From Pseudomonas synxantha BG33R (GTDB lineage Bacteria; Pseudomonadota; Gammaproteobacteria; Pseudomonadales; Pseudomonadaceae), in contig NZ_CM001514.1 of NCBI RefSeq assembly GCF_000263715.2, forward strand, positions 4,219,674-4,283,673: DNA of 64,000 nt, in the 5' to 3' direction. The position numbers and the translations under genes were made by a program. Shown in pieces: positions 32,807 through 42,027 of the stretch (positions are counted from its first letter, which is position 1; every line of letters starts with the position of its first letter). The notes beneath the pieces are model-generated. The model saw only the letters and a list, made by a program, of their open reading frames with translations. It was not told the DNA's origin and did no database searches.

Positions 32807-33247
32807 ATGAGCCAAGCACTGAGCATGTTCAATAGCGTAGGCCCTGCCGCATTCAGTAACCTGGCGTGCCAGATGGCACCCTACTTCAGCACCATCACTC
32901 CCGAGATCGCGGAACTCAAGCCCAACCATGCAGTGGTCACCGTGCCGTTTCGCAAGGAAATCACCAACCACCTGGCTTCGGTGCATGCCATTGCGCTGTG
33001 CAACGCCGCCGAACTGGCCGGTGGCATGATGACCGATGCATCGATCCCCGCTGGCGCACGCTGGATTCCCAAGGGCATGAGCGTGGAATACCTGGCCAAG
33101 GCGAAAACCGATATCCGCGCCGTCGCCGATGGCAGCGCTATCGATTGGCAGACCGCGGGCGACAAGATCGTGCCGGTAGAGATCTTCGATGCAGGCGGCG
33201 TCAAGGTATTCACTGCCCACATCACCATGAATGTGAAGCTCGCTTAG
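32807..33247 (+). CDS. Hotdog-fold DUF4442-type thioesterase
   Basis: The 146-aa product resembles DUF4442/YiiD-like thioesterases: MAPYFSTITPEIAELKPNHA, VTVPFRKEITNHLASVHAIA, LCNAAELAGGMMTD and GARWIPKGMSVEYLAKAKTD. The HAIALCNAAE block is the hotdog helix with the catalytic region. The likely substrate is an acyl-CoA. Transcription should be set by the divergent TetR regulator through the two palindromes. Confidence 0.75.
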   Translation: MSQALSMFNSVGPAAFSNLACQMAPYFSTITPEIAELKPNHAVVTVPFRKEITNHLASVHAIALCNAAELAGGMMTDASIPAGARWIPKGMSVEYLAKAKTDIRAVADGSAIDWQTAGDKIVPVEIFDAGGVKVFTAHITMNVKLA

Positions 33248-33270
33248 AACCTCAGCCGTTACAGGCGGTA

Positions 33271-34332
33271 TCAGCGACACGGCATCTGCAAGGCGTGACT
33301 GAACGCGTGGATGTGGTCGACGATGCGCTGCGAAGCGGTGCGGATTGCGGTGGTGGTATTGCCGGCGATATGCGGCGTCAATTGCGCACCGGCAATGCCC
33401 GCCAACGGCGAGCTGAAACGGTCTTTTTCCAGGGCGAAGGTGTCAATGGCGACCGCCTTGATATGCCGGGGAAACCGGATCATGAAGGCGGCCAGTTGCT
33501 GCTCGTCGACGATGCCACCGCGAGCGGTATTGATCAGTATCGAACCCTGGCGCATCCGCTTGAACTCGGCGCTGCCGAATAAGCCGCGAGTCTGCGGGGT
33601 GAGCGGCACATGGATCGAAACGATATTGGCCTCATCCAGCAACTGTTCCAGGGTTTTCCTGCGTTGCAGCCCGAGGCGGCGCGCCTCCTGCTCGGTAAAG
33701 CGCTCGGACCCGGTGGCAATCACCTTGATCCCCAACGCGCTGGCTTTGCACGCCACCTGCTGGGCAATGCTGCCGGTGCCCACCAGCCCGAGGGTGAGTT
33801 CGGCGTATTCAGCAGCAGGCGCCAAGGTGCCTTTTGACCAGTGGCCTTGGTGGGTTTGCGCGTTGTAGTGGTCCAGATCCCGAGACAGAAACAACGCCTG
33901 GGCCAACACGTATTCAGCGACAGCGGTCGCGTTGGAACCCGGCGTATGCAGAACCGTCACTCCCGCCTGCTCGCAAGCCTGTCGGTCGATATGGTTGAGG
34001 CCGGTCCCGGCCTGAGCGATGGCGCGCAGCGGTGTGGGCAACACGGGTGAGCTGGCGGCGCGAATCAGTTCGCCGCCCAGCGGAATATTCAAGCGCGTCT
34101 TGAACACGCTGTAACCCCCAGCCTGATCCACCGCGGCGATAAAACCCCGCTCATCATGGCCGTTGATATCGGCATACCCGATGCGTGCGCCGTAGCGCTG
34201 CTGGATGCTGTGTTTATCGGTGAAATAATAGAGGTTAAGGACGACCGCCAAGCCCAGTTCAAGGAATCGATCGATTTCCTCATAGAGCAGCGGCGGACCG
34301 GGCGCGTCGAGTATCAGAGTGGTGAATGCCAT
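33271..34332 (-). CDS. D-isomer-specific 2-hydroxyacid dehydrogenase
   Basis: The 353-aa product has the C-terminal NAD-binding domain: LTLGLVGTGSIAQQVACKAS (GxGxxxQ), VSIHVPLTPQTRGLF, GSILINTARGGIVDEQQLAA with the catalytic Arg, and a Glu/His pair in AQLTPHIAGNTTTAI. The N-terminal catalytic domain includes LRAIAQAGTGLNHIDRQACE. It is in the phosphoglycerate/glyoxylate-type family, but the substrate is unknown. No partner gene is close; it is tail-to-tail with the thioesterase gene. Confidence 0.85.
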   Translation of the reverse strand: MAFTTLILDAPGPPLLYEEIDRFLELGLAVVLNLYYFTDKHSIQQRYGARIGYADINGHDERGFIAAVDQAGGYSVFKTRLNIPLGGELIRAASSPVLPTPLRAIAQAGTGLNHIDRQACEQAGVTVLHTPGSNATAVAEYVLAQALFLSRDLDHYNAQTHQGHWSKGTLAPAAEYAELTLGLVGTGSIAQQVACKASALGIKVIATGSERFTEQEARRLGLQRRKTLEQLLDEANIVSIHVPLTPQTRGLFGSAEFKRMRQGSILINTARGGIVDEQQLAAFMIRFPRHIKAVAIDTFALEKDRFSSPLAGIAGAQLTPHIAGNTTTAIRTASQRIVDHIHAFSHALQMPCR

Positions 34333-34767
34333 GGGTTGATCCTTTTGAAGGCACCGCTAACTCAAACAATGGTTGCTTGATTGCCGCTTCGAAGACCGCA
34401 TTGCCCAAGGTCGCCGCCCGCTTCGACCAATAAAGCATGGTCCGGATTTTTCGGTAAAAGACCTGTTTGGAATAAAACGAACGGGAAAAAATCATCGGCC
34501 CGTCAAAAAAAACACGCATGTGCTCCAAGGCCATAATCGAGGCGCTTAACTTTTTGATTAATCAGGGCTAAATAAAATCGTTCGAAAACGTCTTACTCAA
34601 AGGAAAATCTCGGCACCCATTGCGTGCGAGAGAAACCTGAAAAAATCTTCATAACCCTTGAACGTCAGCCAAATGAATAGGCGAAGCGCTTGCGAGTCCT
34701 GTCCATCGGCATATTCAGGAACATACGCCCCGGTGAAACGGCGCGCCCCTAGCTCAGAAGGATCTCT
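34333..34767. other. 435-base stretch without a supported gene
   Basis: I see no tRNA, repeat or convincing reading frame here. A minus-strand reading frame reaching to 34534 has no ribosome binding site. The last 20 bases contain CAGAAGGATCTCT, the ribosome binding site of the next gene. Confidence 0.4.
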
Positions 34768-36630
34768 ATGCAAAGCCTCCCGTTCTCTGCGTTACGTCTG
34801 TTCGGTGTGCTGGCAGTCATGGTCTGCGCGCTGTTGACGACGCAAGCCCGTGCCGATTACACCGACCTTTCCCTGACCCACGAAAAGAATATTCAGTCCT
34901 ACGTCGTGAATGCCGACGGCAGCTTTGTACTGGATGTCGAACGGGTTATGCGGATCAATGAAGAGCGCGCGATCACCTCCAACGCCCAGCGTTCGGTCAC
35001 CTACAATCGCACCCTGGAAACCCTCGATATCGTCGAGGCCTACACCCTCAAACCCGATGGCCGCAAAGTCGTGGTAACACCCGACCGGATCAAGGAGCAG
35101 CAGGAGCTTGAGTCTGCCCAGGCGCCGATGTTCCAGGACTCGCGGGTCAAGGTGGTGATCTTCCCGGAGCTGCAAGTGGGCGATCGGATGGTGCTGCGGT
35201 ACCAGCGCCATCGCAACACGCCGTTGTTTCCAGGGCAGTTCGAAGACCTTTTCTCGCCGGATTTCTACCAGAATGAACAGGTGCGCCTGAGCTACGACAT
35301 GCCCGCCGAAATGAAGCTGTACGCCGACTCACGGGGTTTCAAGGCGTCTACGCCAGCCAACGCCAACGGGCGAACGGTGTACCGCTGGGACTTGGAACAA
35401 ACCAAGAAAAACCGCGTGGAAGAAGGCTCCGTTGCCTACACCGACTACGGGCAACTGCTGGCCGTATCGACGTTCACCGACTACAAACAGTTTGCCCAAG
35501 CCTACGCCGCGCGCGCGCAGGTAGAAGTGACCCCGCCCATGACCCAACTGGCCAAGGAACTCACCGCCAACCTCGACAACCCACGCAGCAAGGCCCTTGT
35601 GCTAAGTGATTGGGTACGCAAGAACATTCGCTATGTGGCCGTGTACGTCGGTGCCGGCGGCGTAGTGCCGCATTCAGCGCAAGCGGTGCTGGATAACCGC
35701 TATGGCGACTGCAAGGACCATGTGGCCCTGCTTGAAGCGCTGCTCAAAGCCGTCGCCATTGAAAGCGCGCCCGCCCTGATCAACGCCGGCAACGCCCACG
35801 TACTGCCCAAGGTGCCAACCCTGGGGGTGCTCAACCATGTGATCACTTATGTACCCAGCCTCGATCTGTACCTGGACTCCACCGCGACACCCATCGCCGC
35901 TGGCTACCTGCCTCTGCCCGAACTCGGCAAACCGGTGTTGCTGACACAGACCGGTGAACGCACACAAACGCCGTCCGGCCAACCTGGCAAAGTGAACACA
36001 ACCATAGCCTTCAAGGTCAACGCCAAAGGCGCTGCAGACTTTACCAATGACTCCACCATCGACGGTTGGGGCGCGGAGTTTAACCGCTTCATGCTCAAGG
36101 CCATGCAGCCGGCCGACCGTAATCAGCTGGTGCAGCAGATTCTGAGCATGTATGGGCAATCCGGCAGCGGGTTGATCGAAACTGACGCCTTGGACGGCAC
36201 TGCCAATACCTTCAAATTCGCGATTAAAGGCCACACCAGCAACCTGGTGAACCTCCCTGGACCGACCGGGGTGCCTACCCTCTCCAGCCTGGCCGGCGGT
36301 ATTGGCCAGAGCGTGTTTTCCTTGATCGTCGAAAAGGAACGCACCCAGGCCTTCACCTGCCTTTCGAGTGAGATCTCAGAAGTTGCGCGCCTGGAGTTCC
36401 CCGCCAAGGTGAAGATCCTCGCGGTGCCCAAGGCAGTATCGGTGAAACAGGCAGGCTTCGACTATCGCTCGACCTATGTGAAGAAGGCCAATACGGTGCT
36501 GATCACCCGTCAGTATGTGTTTAGCAAGCCAGAGATTCTCTGCACCCCAGAGGATTTTGCAGCCATGCAACCGGCGGTTGAAAGTATGGTCAACGACTTG
36601 AAAAGCCAGGTCATTGTGCAGACGTTGTAA
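34768..36630 (+). CDS. Exported DUF3857/transglutaminase-like protein
   Basis: The 620-aa product has a signal peptide (RLFGVLAVMVCALLTTQARA then DY). The DUF3857 domain follows (about residues 50-200, with RSVTYNRTLETLDIVEAYTL and DRMVLRYQRHRNTPLFPGQF). A transglutaminase-like core sits near residues 270-390, with KNIRYVAVYVGAGGVVPHSA, then NRYGDCKDHVALLEALLKAV (catalytic Cys) and LNHVITYV (His). The last part is a beta-rich domain. The role in Pseudomonas is unknown; it is probably periplasmic and may act on proteins or peptides. It has its own promoter region. Confidence 0.85.
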   Translation: MQSLPFSALRLFGVLAVMVCALLTTQARADYTDLSLTHEKNIQSYVVNADGSFVLDVERVMRINEERAITSNAQRSVTYNRTLETLDIVEAYTLKPDGRKVVVTPDRIKEQQELESAQAPMFQDSRVKVVIFPELQVGDRMVLRYQRHRNTPLFPGQFEDLFSPDFYQNEQVRLSYDMPAEMKLYADSRGFKASTPANANGRTVYRWDLEQTKKNRVEEGSVAYTDYGQLLAVSTFTDYKQFAQAYAARAQVEVTPPMTQLAKELTANLDNPRSKALVLSDWVRKNIRYVAVYVGAGGVVPHSAQAVLDNRYGDCKDHVALLEALLKAVAIESAPALINAGNAHVLPKVPTLGVLNHVITYVPSLDLYLDSTATPIAAGYLPLPELGKPVLLTQTGERTQTPSGQPGKVNTTIAFKVNAKGAADFTNDSTIDGWGAEFNRFMLKAMQPADRNQLVQQILSMYGQSGSGLIETDALDGTANTFKFAIKGHTSNLVNLPGPTGVPTLSSLAGGIGQSVFSLIVEKERTQAFTCLSSEISEVARLEFPAKVKILAVPKAVSVKQAGFDYRSTYVKKANTVLITRQYVFSKPEILCTPEDFAAMQPAVESMVNDLKSQVIVQTL

Positions 36631-36758
36631 CGCCCTCGCGGTTCTTGCGTGGCAGTGCTGAAGCACTGGCGCGCGGGAATCGTAGGCTGTGATGCTGAGG
36701 CGCGGGTATAAAAACCGCTCCCCACCCAGCCGTCGCTATTGTGAGGCGCTATCTGCCT

Positions 36759-38069
36759 TTAATGTTCTGACTCGACAGCCCGCACGCTCGTAAAATCAAG
36801 AATGACCGTAAACCTCTGTTGCTCACGGATCACTTCAATCTGCCAGCCCAGCTTTGCGCACAATTGCCGCATCAACTGCAACCCTAGCCCATACCCAAAA
36901 TCGTCGGACTCCTGTCGCGGCTTGGCCTCGCGGACGTGATTGGCAATCATCAGCCGCGGGTATTTGAAACGGATGTCTACCGTGCCCTCCTCTGCGTATT
37001 GCAGCGCATTGCGCAAGAAGTTGCCGATCACGATACGACACGCCGTAGGGGGCAGTCGGCAAGGTTCGGTGTGGATGTCGATGCTTAGCTTGATATCCCG
37101 ATTACCGATCAGGTAGCGGTGCTTCTCAATCAGTTCGCCGACTACCTCGCTCAGATTAACGTCTTGCTCGGGCAGCGATTCGGAACGCTCGCGGCTCATC
37201 CATAGCAATGTCTCGGCGATCAGTTGCATGTTCATCACAGAGCGTTCTATGCGTTGCAAGGAAGGCGGCAGCACACCGCCCGATTGCAGGGCCAACAATT
37301 CGATATTGGCCTTGAGCACCGCCAGTGGCGTGCGCAGTTCATGGCTGGTGTAGCGCAACAGGCGGCCTTCACGCTGGCTGGCGGCCTGCACCTGCTCAAC
37401 ACTTTTGGCCAGGGCATCGGCCAGCATATTGAACTCCTTGAAGCTGAAACCAGGCCGTGTGCTGGCCAGGGCATCAGGGTCTTTGAGTGTGCCGGACCAT
37501 TGCACCAGACGCCCCAGCGGCCGAACCAGCCACCAGACCAGCAAGGCAATGATGATCAGCGCCGGCACGAATACCGCCAGGCTGATGAACTTGACACTCT
37601 CTATGACCTGATCGAAATAGGCGTCAGACAACGGCGTCTCGACCTCACCCCCGGCTTCGTTATCGTGGTCGATGTCGTACATGTAGAGGGTTTTGCCGTC
37701 ACCCAGGGGCTGTTCGAGGATGATCTGGAAAGGCTCGTCGTCGTCATCGGAATAGAGATCGCCGAAGATATTCACCGCACCGAAGGACAGGCTCGGTGGG
37801 GTATCGAGCAACTCACGCACGTCCTGCGGCAATGCCTGCTTGCCGATGACGCTGGTATAGAAGTAATTGTGCGGCGTCGGCGTGGTCGGGTCCTGTTTGT
37901 AGTGCCGGAGAAAATATTGGGCTTCCTCCTCCATCATCGCGCTGGCGGTATAGAACAGGCCGCGCACGGTAAATTCAGGCAGCAGCTTGCTGTAGATCAC
38001 CAGCACCACCGCAATCAGACACAGGAAACTGCCGCTGATTACCCACTTCAGACTCAGGCCGTTACGCAT
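36759..38069 (-). CDS. Sensor histidine kinase
   Basis: The 436-aa product has TM1 at about 9-30, a periplasmic domain of some 150 residues, TM2 near 165-186, then HAMP-like LVRPLGRLVQWSG, the H-box RYTSHELRTPLAVLKANIEL, N-box IGNFLRNALQYAEEG and G-box FGYGLGLQLMRQL. The periplasmic loop contains an acidic run (SDDDDEP), so cations or basic peptides are possible signals. The gene overlaps the response regulator gene by eight bases. Confidence 0.9.
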   Translation of the reverse strand: MRNGLSLKWVISGSFLCLIAVVLVIYSKLLPEFTVRGLFYTASAMMEEEAQYFLRHYKQDPTTPTPHNYFYTSVIGKQALPQDVRELLDTPPSLSFGAVNIFGDLYSDDDDEPFQIILEQPLGDGKTLYMYDIDHDNEAGGEVETPLSDAYFDQVIESVKFISLAVFVPALIIIALLVWWLVRPLGRLVQWSGTLKDPDALASTRPGFSFKEFNMLADALAKSVEQVQAASQREGRLLRYTSHELRTPLAVLKANIELLALQSGGVLPPSLQRIERSVMNMQLIAETLLWMSRERSESLPEQDVNLSEVVGELIEKHRYLIGNRDIKLSIDIHTEPCRLPPTACRIVIGNFLRNALQYAEEGTVDIRFKYPRLMIANHVREAKPRQESDDFGYGLGLQLMRQLCAKLGWQIEVIREQQRFTVILDFTSVRAVESEH

Positions 38070-38736
38070 GGGGTTTTACCTGAATGCCGACACCCGCCAG
38101 GGTATGGATCAACGGCCGGCCAAAAGGCTTGTCCACGGCCTTGCGCAACCGATGCATATGCACCTTGAGCGTATCAGTGTCGGGTGGCTCATCGCCCCAG
38201 ATCTTCGCTTCCAGGCGCTCCCGAGAGACCGGCTGTGGGCTTGCGCGCATCAGGTTTTCCAACAAGGTCCAGCAGATGGACGACAAATGCAGCTCCTGCC
38301 CTGCGCGGCTGACTTTGCGGGTGGTCAGCTCCATTACCAGGTCATCCACTTGCAGGCGACTGGTCTGGCCGCTGCGGCGCAGGCTCAGGGCGCGAATCCT
38401 GGCGACCAGCTCGGCCAGCTCGAACGGCTTGACCAGGTAGTCGTCGGCTCCGGCAGCGAAACTGGCGAGCTTGTCCGACAGCGCGTCCAGCGAGGTCAAC
38501 ATCAGGATGGGCGTCTGGATGCCCTGCTGGCGCAACCGATCACATACCTGCTGGCCGTTCAGTCGCGGCAGCATGATGTCCAGGAGGATGACGTCGTAAT
38601 GCTGGTTGAGCGCCAGGTTAAGCCCGGTCTGACCATTACTGACGTGGTCGCAGACAATGCCGCTGATCTCCAGATACTCGATGACGGTGGTGGCCAGATC
38701 AAGGTTGTCCTCGACCAGCAGCAAGTGGATATGCAC
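38062..38736 (-). CDS. OmpR-family response regulator
   Basis: The 224-aa product has a receiver domain (HLLLVEDNLDLATTVIEYLE with the acidic pair, VILLDIMLPRLNG with the phospho-accepting Asp, MLTSLDALSDK and YLVKPFELAELVARIRA) and a winged-helix output domain (QELHLSSICWTLLENLMRAS, PQPVSRERLEAKIWGDEPPD then LKVHMHRLRKAVDKPF). The start is GTG at 38736, with GAGG eight bases upstream. It is transcribed first, and the kinase follows with an eight-base overlap. Tandem 11-base repeats upstream (38803-38824) fit its binding site. Confidence 0.92.
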   Translation of the reverse strand: MHIHLLLVEDNLDLATTVIEYLEISGIVCDHVSNGQTGLNLALNQHYDVILLDIMLPRLNGQQVCDRLRQQGIQTPILMLTSLDALSDKLASFAAGADDYLVKPFELAELVARIRALSLRRSGQTSRLQVDDLVMELTTRKVSRAGQELHLSSICWTLLENLMRASPQPVSRERLEAKIWGDEPPDTDTLKVHMHRLRKAVDKPFGRPLIHTLAGVGIQVKPHA

Positions 38737-38802
38737 GGGGAAAACCTCGAACAGGGAGTGCGCAGAGGTTTGCAGGATAACGGAACTCGAGCTGCTTTCT
38801 GC

Positions 38803-38824
38803 TGACGTTTACCTGACGTTAACC
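38803..38824 (+). promoter_or_regulatory. Tandem direct repeat, response-regulator binding site
   Basis: TGACGTTTACC and TGACGTTAACC follow each other directly with one mismatch. An 11-base tandem repeat is the usual OmpR/PhoB-type box. It lies in the 136-base region between the divergent regulator gene (start 38736) and a tiny membrane-protein gene (start 38873). Confidence 0.7.
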
Positions 38825-38872
38825 CACTGCTGCTTAAGCTAAGGCTTCTCTTATCCAGAGCTCGCCCTCGCC

Positions 38873-39046
38873 ATGAACCTGTCTTCGATGATCAAAGGTG
38901 CCCTGCTAGCCTTGATTTTCCTCGCCCTGCTGGTGGGTTTCCTGCCGCCGGACGCTCAGCGGGGACGCATGGGCGGCAGCGGCTGGTTTCCGATTGGCCA
39001 GAATGCCGAGCGCACAGGATCGGGTTATGTCGCCAGCGCGTCCTGA
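38873..39046 (+). CDS. Tiny membrane protein next to the two-component system
   Basis: The 57-aa product is MNLSSMIKGALLALIFLALL followed by VGFLPPDAQRG and a Gly/Ser-rich end. One hydrophobic helix spans residues 8-25. The frame is open from ATG to TGA, and its start lies about 50 bases after the tandem repeat of the response regulator. It may be a direct target of that regulator or a small modulator of the kinase. The next gene starts within its end. Confidence 0.55.
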   Translation: MNLSSMIKGALLALIFLALLVGFLPPDAQRGRMGGSGWFPIGQNAERTGSGYVASAS

Positions 39047-39419
39047 TGACATCGGCGCCAGTTATGCCGCCCAGTTGGTCGCGTGCGTGGTGCTGATTGT
39101 TGGCGTGTCGGTTTCGGTGGGTATCTACATTGCTCGCTTGAATGCACACGTCGATAAGCAACGAGAGCTGTCACCGGTGTATCTGCACGCCTGCCCCGGA
39201 GGTCGCGGGGGCTTTATTGTCTACCCGGATGGCAGGCGCAGCGGTGACAGTTGTTATAGAGCCGATGAAGGGGAACCAACAGGCATCGACGAGGCGCAGA
39301 ATCTACAGGCTCGCACGGGGCTCTCAAGCGCGACGAGGTGCGGGCAGCGCCTTGTTCATCGAGAAGATCACACCTGCCAACGAAACCGCCAAAATAGCGA
39401 TAATGACCCATGGAAATGA
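39027..39419 (+). CDS. Small single-helix membrane protein with unusual C-terminus
   Basis: The frame starts at ATG 39027 with AGGA seven bases upstream, overlapping the end of the tiny gene at 38873, so it is likely to be coupled to it. The 130-aa product has one helix (AAQLVACVVLIVGVSVSVGI, near 13-33), then a Cys-containing part HACPGGRGGFIVYPDGRRSG. After residue 80 the text becomes polar and irregular and covers the 3' end of the MFS gene on the other strand by 96 bases. The real protein may have lost its stop codon or be a truncated gene. Confidence 0.45.
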   Translation: MSPARPDDIGASYAAQLVACVVLIVGVSVSVGIYIARLNAHVDKQRELSPVYLHACPGGRGGFIVYPDGRRSGDSCYRADEGEPTGIDEAQNLQARTGLSSATRCGQRLVHREDHTCQRNRQNSDNDPWK

Positions 39420-40529
39420 CGTCGATCCAGCCTGCGCCAGCAAAACGCCCCCCACTACTCCACCACCGGCAACCGCGGTATTCCAGGCCGTGGTGTACAT
39501 CGACTGGGCGACATCAACAGAATCGCCAGCCAAGCGAGACAATGCCGTCTGGGTAATCGTTGCAAATCCTCCGACAGCCAGCCCCCACACTGCAACCGAA
39601 GGGTAGATCATTGCCGGGATACTGCCCCAAAGCCCTAGCGACAGCGACGCTAACCCAAAGACAAGAACACTGGCGATGATGAGAAATTGCAACCGGCGAT
39701 CAATTGTCGCGCCTACAAGCCATAGACCAACGATGGAACCTAGCCCGAAGACAAACAGCACAACATCCAACTCTCTAGCCAGGCCCGAAGCGTCCAGGAA
39801 TGGCTCAATGTAGATATAGAGAACGTTGTGAGCGACAACGAAAGTGAACACCACGAAGAGAACTGAGCGAATACCCGACTTCAGGAACACATTAACAAGG
39901 GACTGCCGTTGCTCCTTGGTCTGCCCAGGAAAATCCGGCACGGTGGCCATCACCCATACGATGAGCGATAACGCCAATACGGTCATCAGGCCAAAGGCGC
40001 CTTGCCAGCCAATTGCTCGCCCCAGCAGGGCTCCCAGTGGAACCCCCAACACGAGCGCGATCGTAGCCCCAGCACCGGAAATAGCGATTGCCCGTCCACT
40101 CAAGTGACTGGGCGTCATGCGCACCGCATAGCCTGCCAGCAGCGACCATACAACGCCGCCAAATACCCCCGCAAAGAAACGCGCCACCAGCGAAACCATG
40201 TAATCGTCAGACAGCGCAGTGACCAAATTCACCACGGCAAAGCCAGCGATTGCAGTCAACAGCAGCGGGCGACGACGCATGCCCTGTGTCAAAAGCGTCA
40301 ATGGAATAGCGGCGATCAACGCGCCCACCGCATACACGGTGATGAACTGCCCCGCCAGGCTTTCCGATACGCTCAGCCCTTGCGAAATCGAGGAGAGCAA
40401 CCCGGCAGGCATGATCTCCGTCAGAAGCGTGATAAAGGCTGCCATCGCCAACGCCAAAAGGCCGGCAAGGGGTAGCCCTGGGCTCAGAGTGTCAGGTCTG
40501 GAAAAACCAGCCGTATTGTTAGACGTCAT
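39324..40529 (-). CDS. MFS efflux transporter (SotB/AraJ-like)
   Basis: The 401-aa product has 12 membrane segments. Motif blocks are FITLLTEIMPAGLLSSISQG, LAGQFITVYAVGALIAAIPL and RRPLLLTAIAGFAVVNLV, then AGYAVRMTPSHLSGRAIAIS. The family includes sugar and drug exporters. It is divergent from the LysR gene at 40803, 273 bases apart, so that regulator may control it. The 3' end overlaps a small membrane-protein frame on the plus strand. Confidence 0.88.
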   Translation of the reverse strand: MTSNNTAGFSRPDTLSPGLPLAGLLALAMAAFITLLTEIMPAGLLSSISQGLSVSESLAGQFITVYAVGALIAAIPLTLLTQGMRRRPLLLTAIAGFAVVNLVTALSDDYMVSLVARFFAGVFGGVVWSLLAGYAVRMTPSHLSGRAIAISGAGATIALVLGVPLGALLGRAIGWQGAFGLMTVLALSLIVWVMATVPDFPGQTKEQRQSLVNVFLKSGIRSVLFVVFTFVVAHNVLYIYIEPFLDASGLARELDVVLFVFGLGSIVGLWLVGATIDRRLQFLIIASVLVFGLASLSLGLWGSIPAMIYPSVAVWGLAVGGFATITQTALSRLAGDSVDVAQSMYTTAWNTAVAGGGVVGGVLLAQAGSTSFPWVIIAILAVSLAGVIFSMNKALPAPRRA

Positions 40530-40802
40530 TCAGATATCACTCCTTTATTCACCCAAACCACACCCATTTCCCGACAGTCGCTGTGTGACGCGGGTACAGC
40601 CGCAAGCCTGCGCCGCCGCCCCGTCTAAATGTACATAATCCATCGGGATTTCCTTCTAACGGTTGAAGACTCCGTGATGGCCCCTTTTGCCGGCCACCTG
40701 CATCCTATTTGGCAAATATGAGTGTGGCCTACCTCGCGGAAATGAAAAACAGGGTAAGGTTCCGAACATCTATGACAGGTAAGTCAATAATAGGCAGGGT
40801 TT

Positions 40803-41687
40803 ATGGAAAGCTTGGGTGTTCTGGATGTGTTTGTGCGGGTCGGTGAAACGCGAAGTTTTACCGCTGCCGGGAAACAGCTCGGCATATCGGCATCGGCAGT
40901 GAGCAAGGCAATCGGCCGCCTGGAAGAACGACTGCGTGTACGGCTATTTCATCGGTCAACCCGTACGGTCAATCTGACGCCTGAAGGGGCGCAGTTCCTG
41001 GAGCGCTGCAGGCGAATCCTCCACGAGGTCGAAGCGGCAGAAAATGAATTATCTCAATCGCAAGCCACCCCCTATGGAAAGTTAAGAGTCAGTGTGCCGT
41101 CTGTGGGCATGCTGTTCATGCCGGCATTCGCAAAATTTAAACAGCGTTATCCAGACATCGAACTGGATATTGACTGCACGGATCGATTGGTAGATGTAAT
41201 CGAGGAAGGTTTCGATGCGGTTATCCGCACAGGCGATCCGACAGATTGCCGGTTGATGGCACGTGAAGTCGGCACCTACCGACGTGTCATTGTCGGATCC
41301 AGCGCATACTTCAAGCACGCGGGCGTGCCTCATAAGCCGGAAGACCTGAGGCAGCACAAGTGCATGTTGTATCGCTACCGCAGTACCGGGAAGTTGGCCA
41401 CCTGGCCGCTAGGTCCCAGCTTCCCGGGCAACCTCGAGCTGCCCATCAGCATGATAACCAACACCTTGGAGCCCCTGGTCACGTTTGTTGAACATGGCCT
41501 CGGGATAGCGTGCGTGCCTGATATTGCGATCAAACGTCAGTTGGCCGAGGGAACGTTGATATCGGTATTGGAGGACTTCAATGAGGACGTTACTACCTTT
41601 CGGGTTTTATGGCCTTCGAGCCGTCTCTTGTCGCCTAAATCAAGAGTGTTCATCGACTATATGGTAGATAACCTCTTTCCTCTATAG
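40803..41687 (+). CDS. LysR-family regulator
   Basis: The 294-aa product has the LysR HTH (GVLDVFVRVGETRSFTAAGK, SASAVSKAIGRLEERLRVRL, FHRSTRTVNLTPEG) and a substrate-binding domain. It is in the branch that includes CrgA/PtxR-type regulators, judged by YGKLRVSVPSVG and the VRTGDPTDCRL-like block. It is divergent from the MFS pump, and the gap 40530-40802 has no other gene. A weak inverted repeat TGAC-N6-GTCA (40773-40786) lies 17 bases before its start. Confidence 0.88.
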   Translation: MESLGVLDVFVRVGETRSFTAAGKQLGISASAVSKAIGRLEERLRVRLFHRSTRTVNLTPEGAQFLERCRRILHEVEAAENELSQSQATPYGKLRVSVPSVGMLFMPAFAKFKQRYPDIELDIDCTDRLVDVIEEGFDAVIRTGDPTDCRLMAREVGTYRRVIVGSSAYFKHAGVPHKPEDLRQHKCMLYRYRSTGKLATWPLGPSFPGNLELPISMITNTLEPLVTFVEHGLGIACVPDIAIKRQLAEGTLISVLEDFNEDVTTFRVLWPSSRLLSPKSRVFIDYMVDNLFPL

Positions 41688-41853
41688 GTAAACAGAAGCT
41701 GTAGACGCTATGCGCCAACCAGGGTTTCTCCGGCCCGACATTGATTGAAACGACTGCAGCGACTTTCATTGGCCTTACCTCTGAATCGAAGGATTAGAGA
41801 TGGCGTCATGGGAAGCGCGCTAAGCGTTTGGTTTGCTGGGTCAAATCCCAAGC

Positions 41854-41884
41854 AAAAAAAAAGCCTGTATTTCTACAGGCTTTT
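41854..41884 (-). terminator. Intrinsic terminator of tRNA-Asn
   Basis: On the minus strand AGCCTGTA-GAAA-TACAGGCT is followed by a run of nine T, directly after the tRNA 3' end. Confidence 0.85.
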
Positions 41885-41891
41885 CTCTATC

Positions 41892-41967
41892 TGGCTCCAC
41901 GACCTGGACTCGAACCAGGGACCCAATGATTAACAGTCATTTGCTCTACCAACTGAGCTATCGCGGA
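41892..41967 (-). tRNA. tRNA-Asn (anticodon GTT)
   Basis: The minus strand reads TCCGCGATAGCTCAGTTGGT for the 5' side, with anticodon loop CTGTTAA, T-loop GGTTCGAGTCC and the 3' end GCCA. The seven-pair acceptor TCCGCGA/TCGTGGA has one G-U pair. The CCA end is encoded, giving 76 bases. It stands alone between two LysR genes with a strong terminator behind it. No integrase or duplicated att end was found near it. Confidence 0.97.
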
Positions 41968-42027
41968 ATGCGCCGTATGTTACTGATTAAAAAGAAGAAG
42001 TCAAGCTTTGCGTTACATTCGTTTCAA

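Noticed and set aside
34280..34534. Minus-strand 84-codon frame upstream of the hydroxyacid dehydrogenase
   Set aside because: It has no ribosome binding site, overlaps the start of the dehydrogenase in another frame and shows no family pattern.
41892..41967. tRNA-Asn as an integration site
   Set aside because: No integrase, direct repeat of the tRNA end or change in gene type was found around it within the window.
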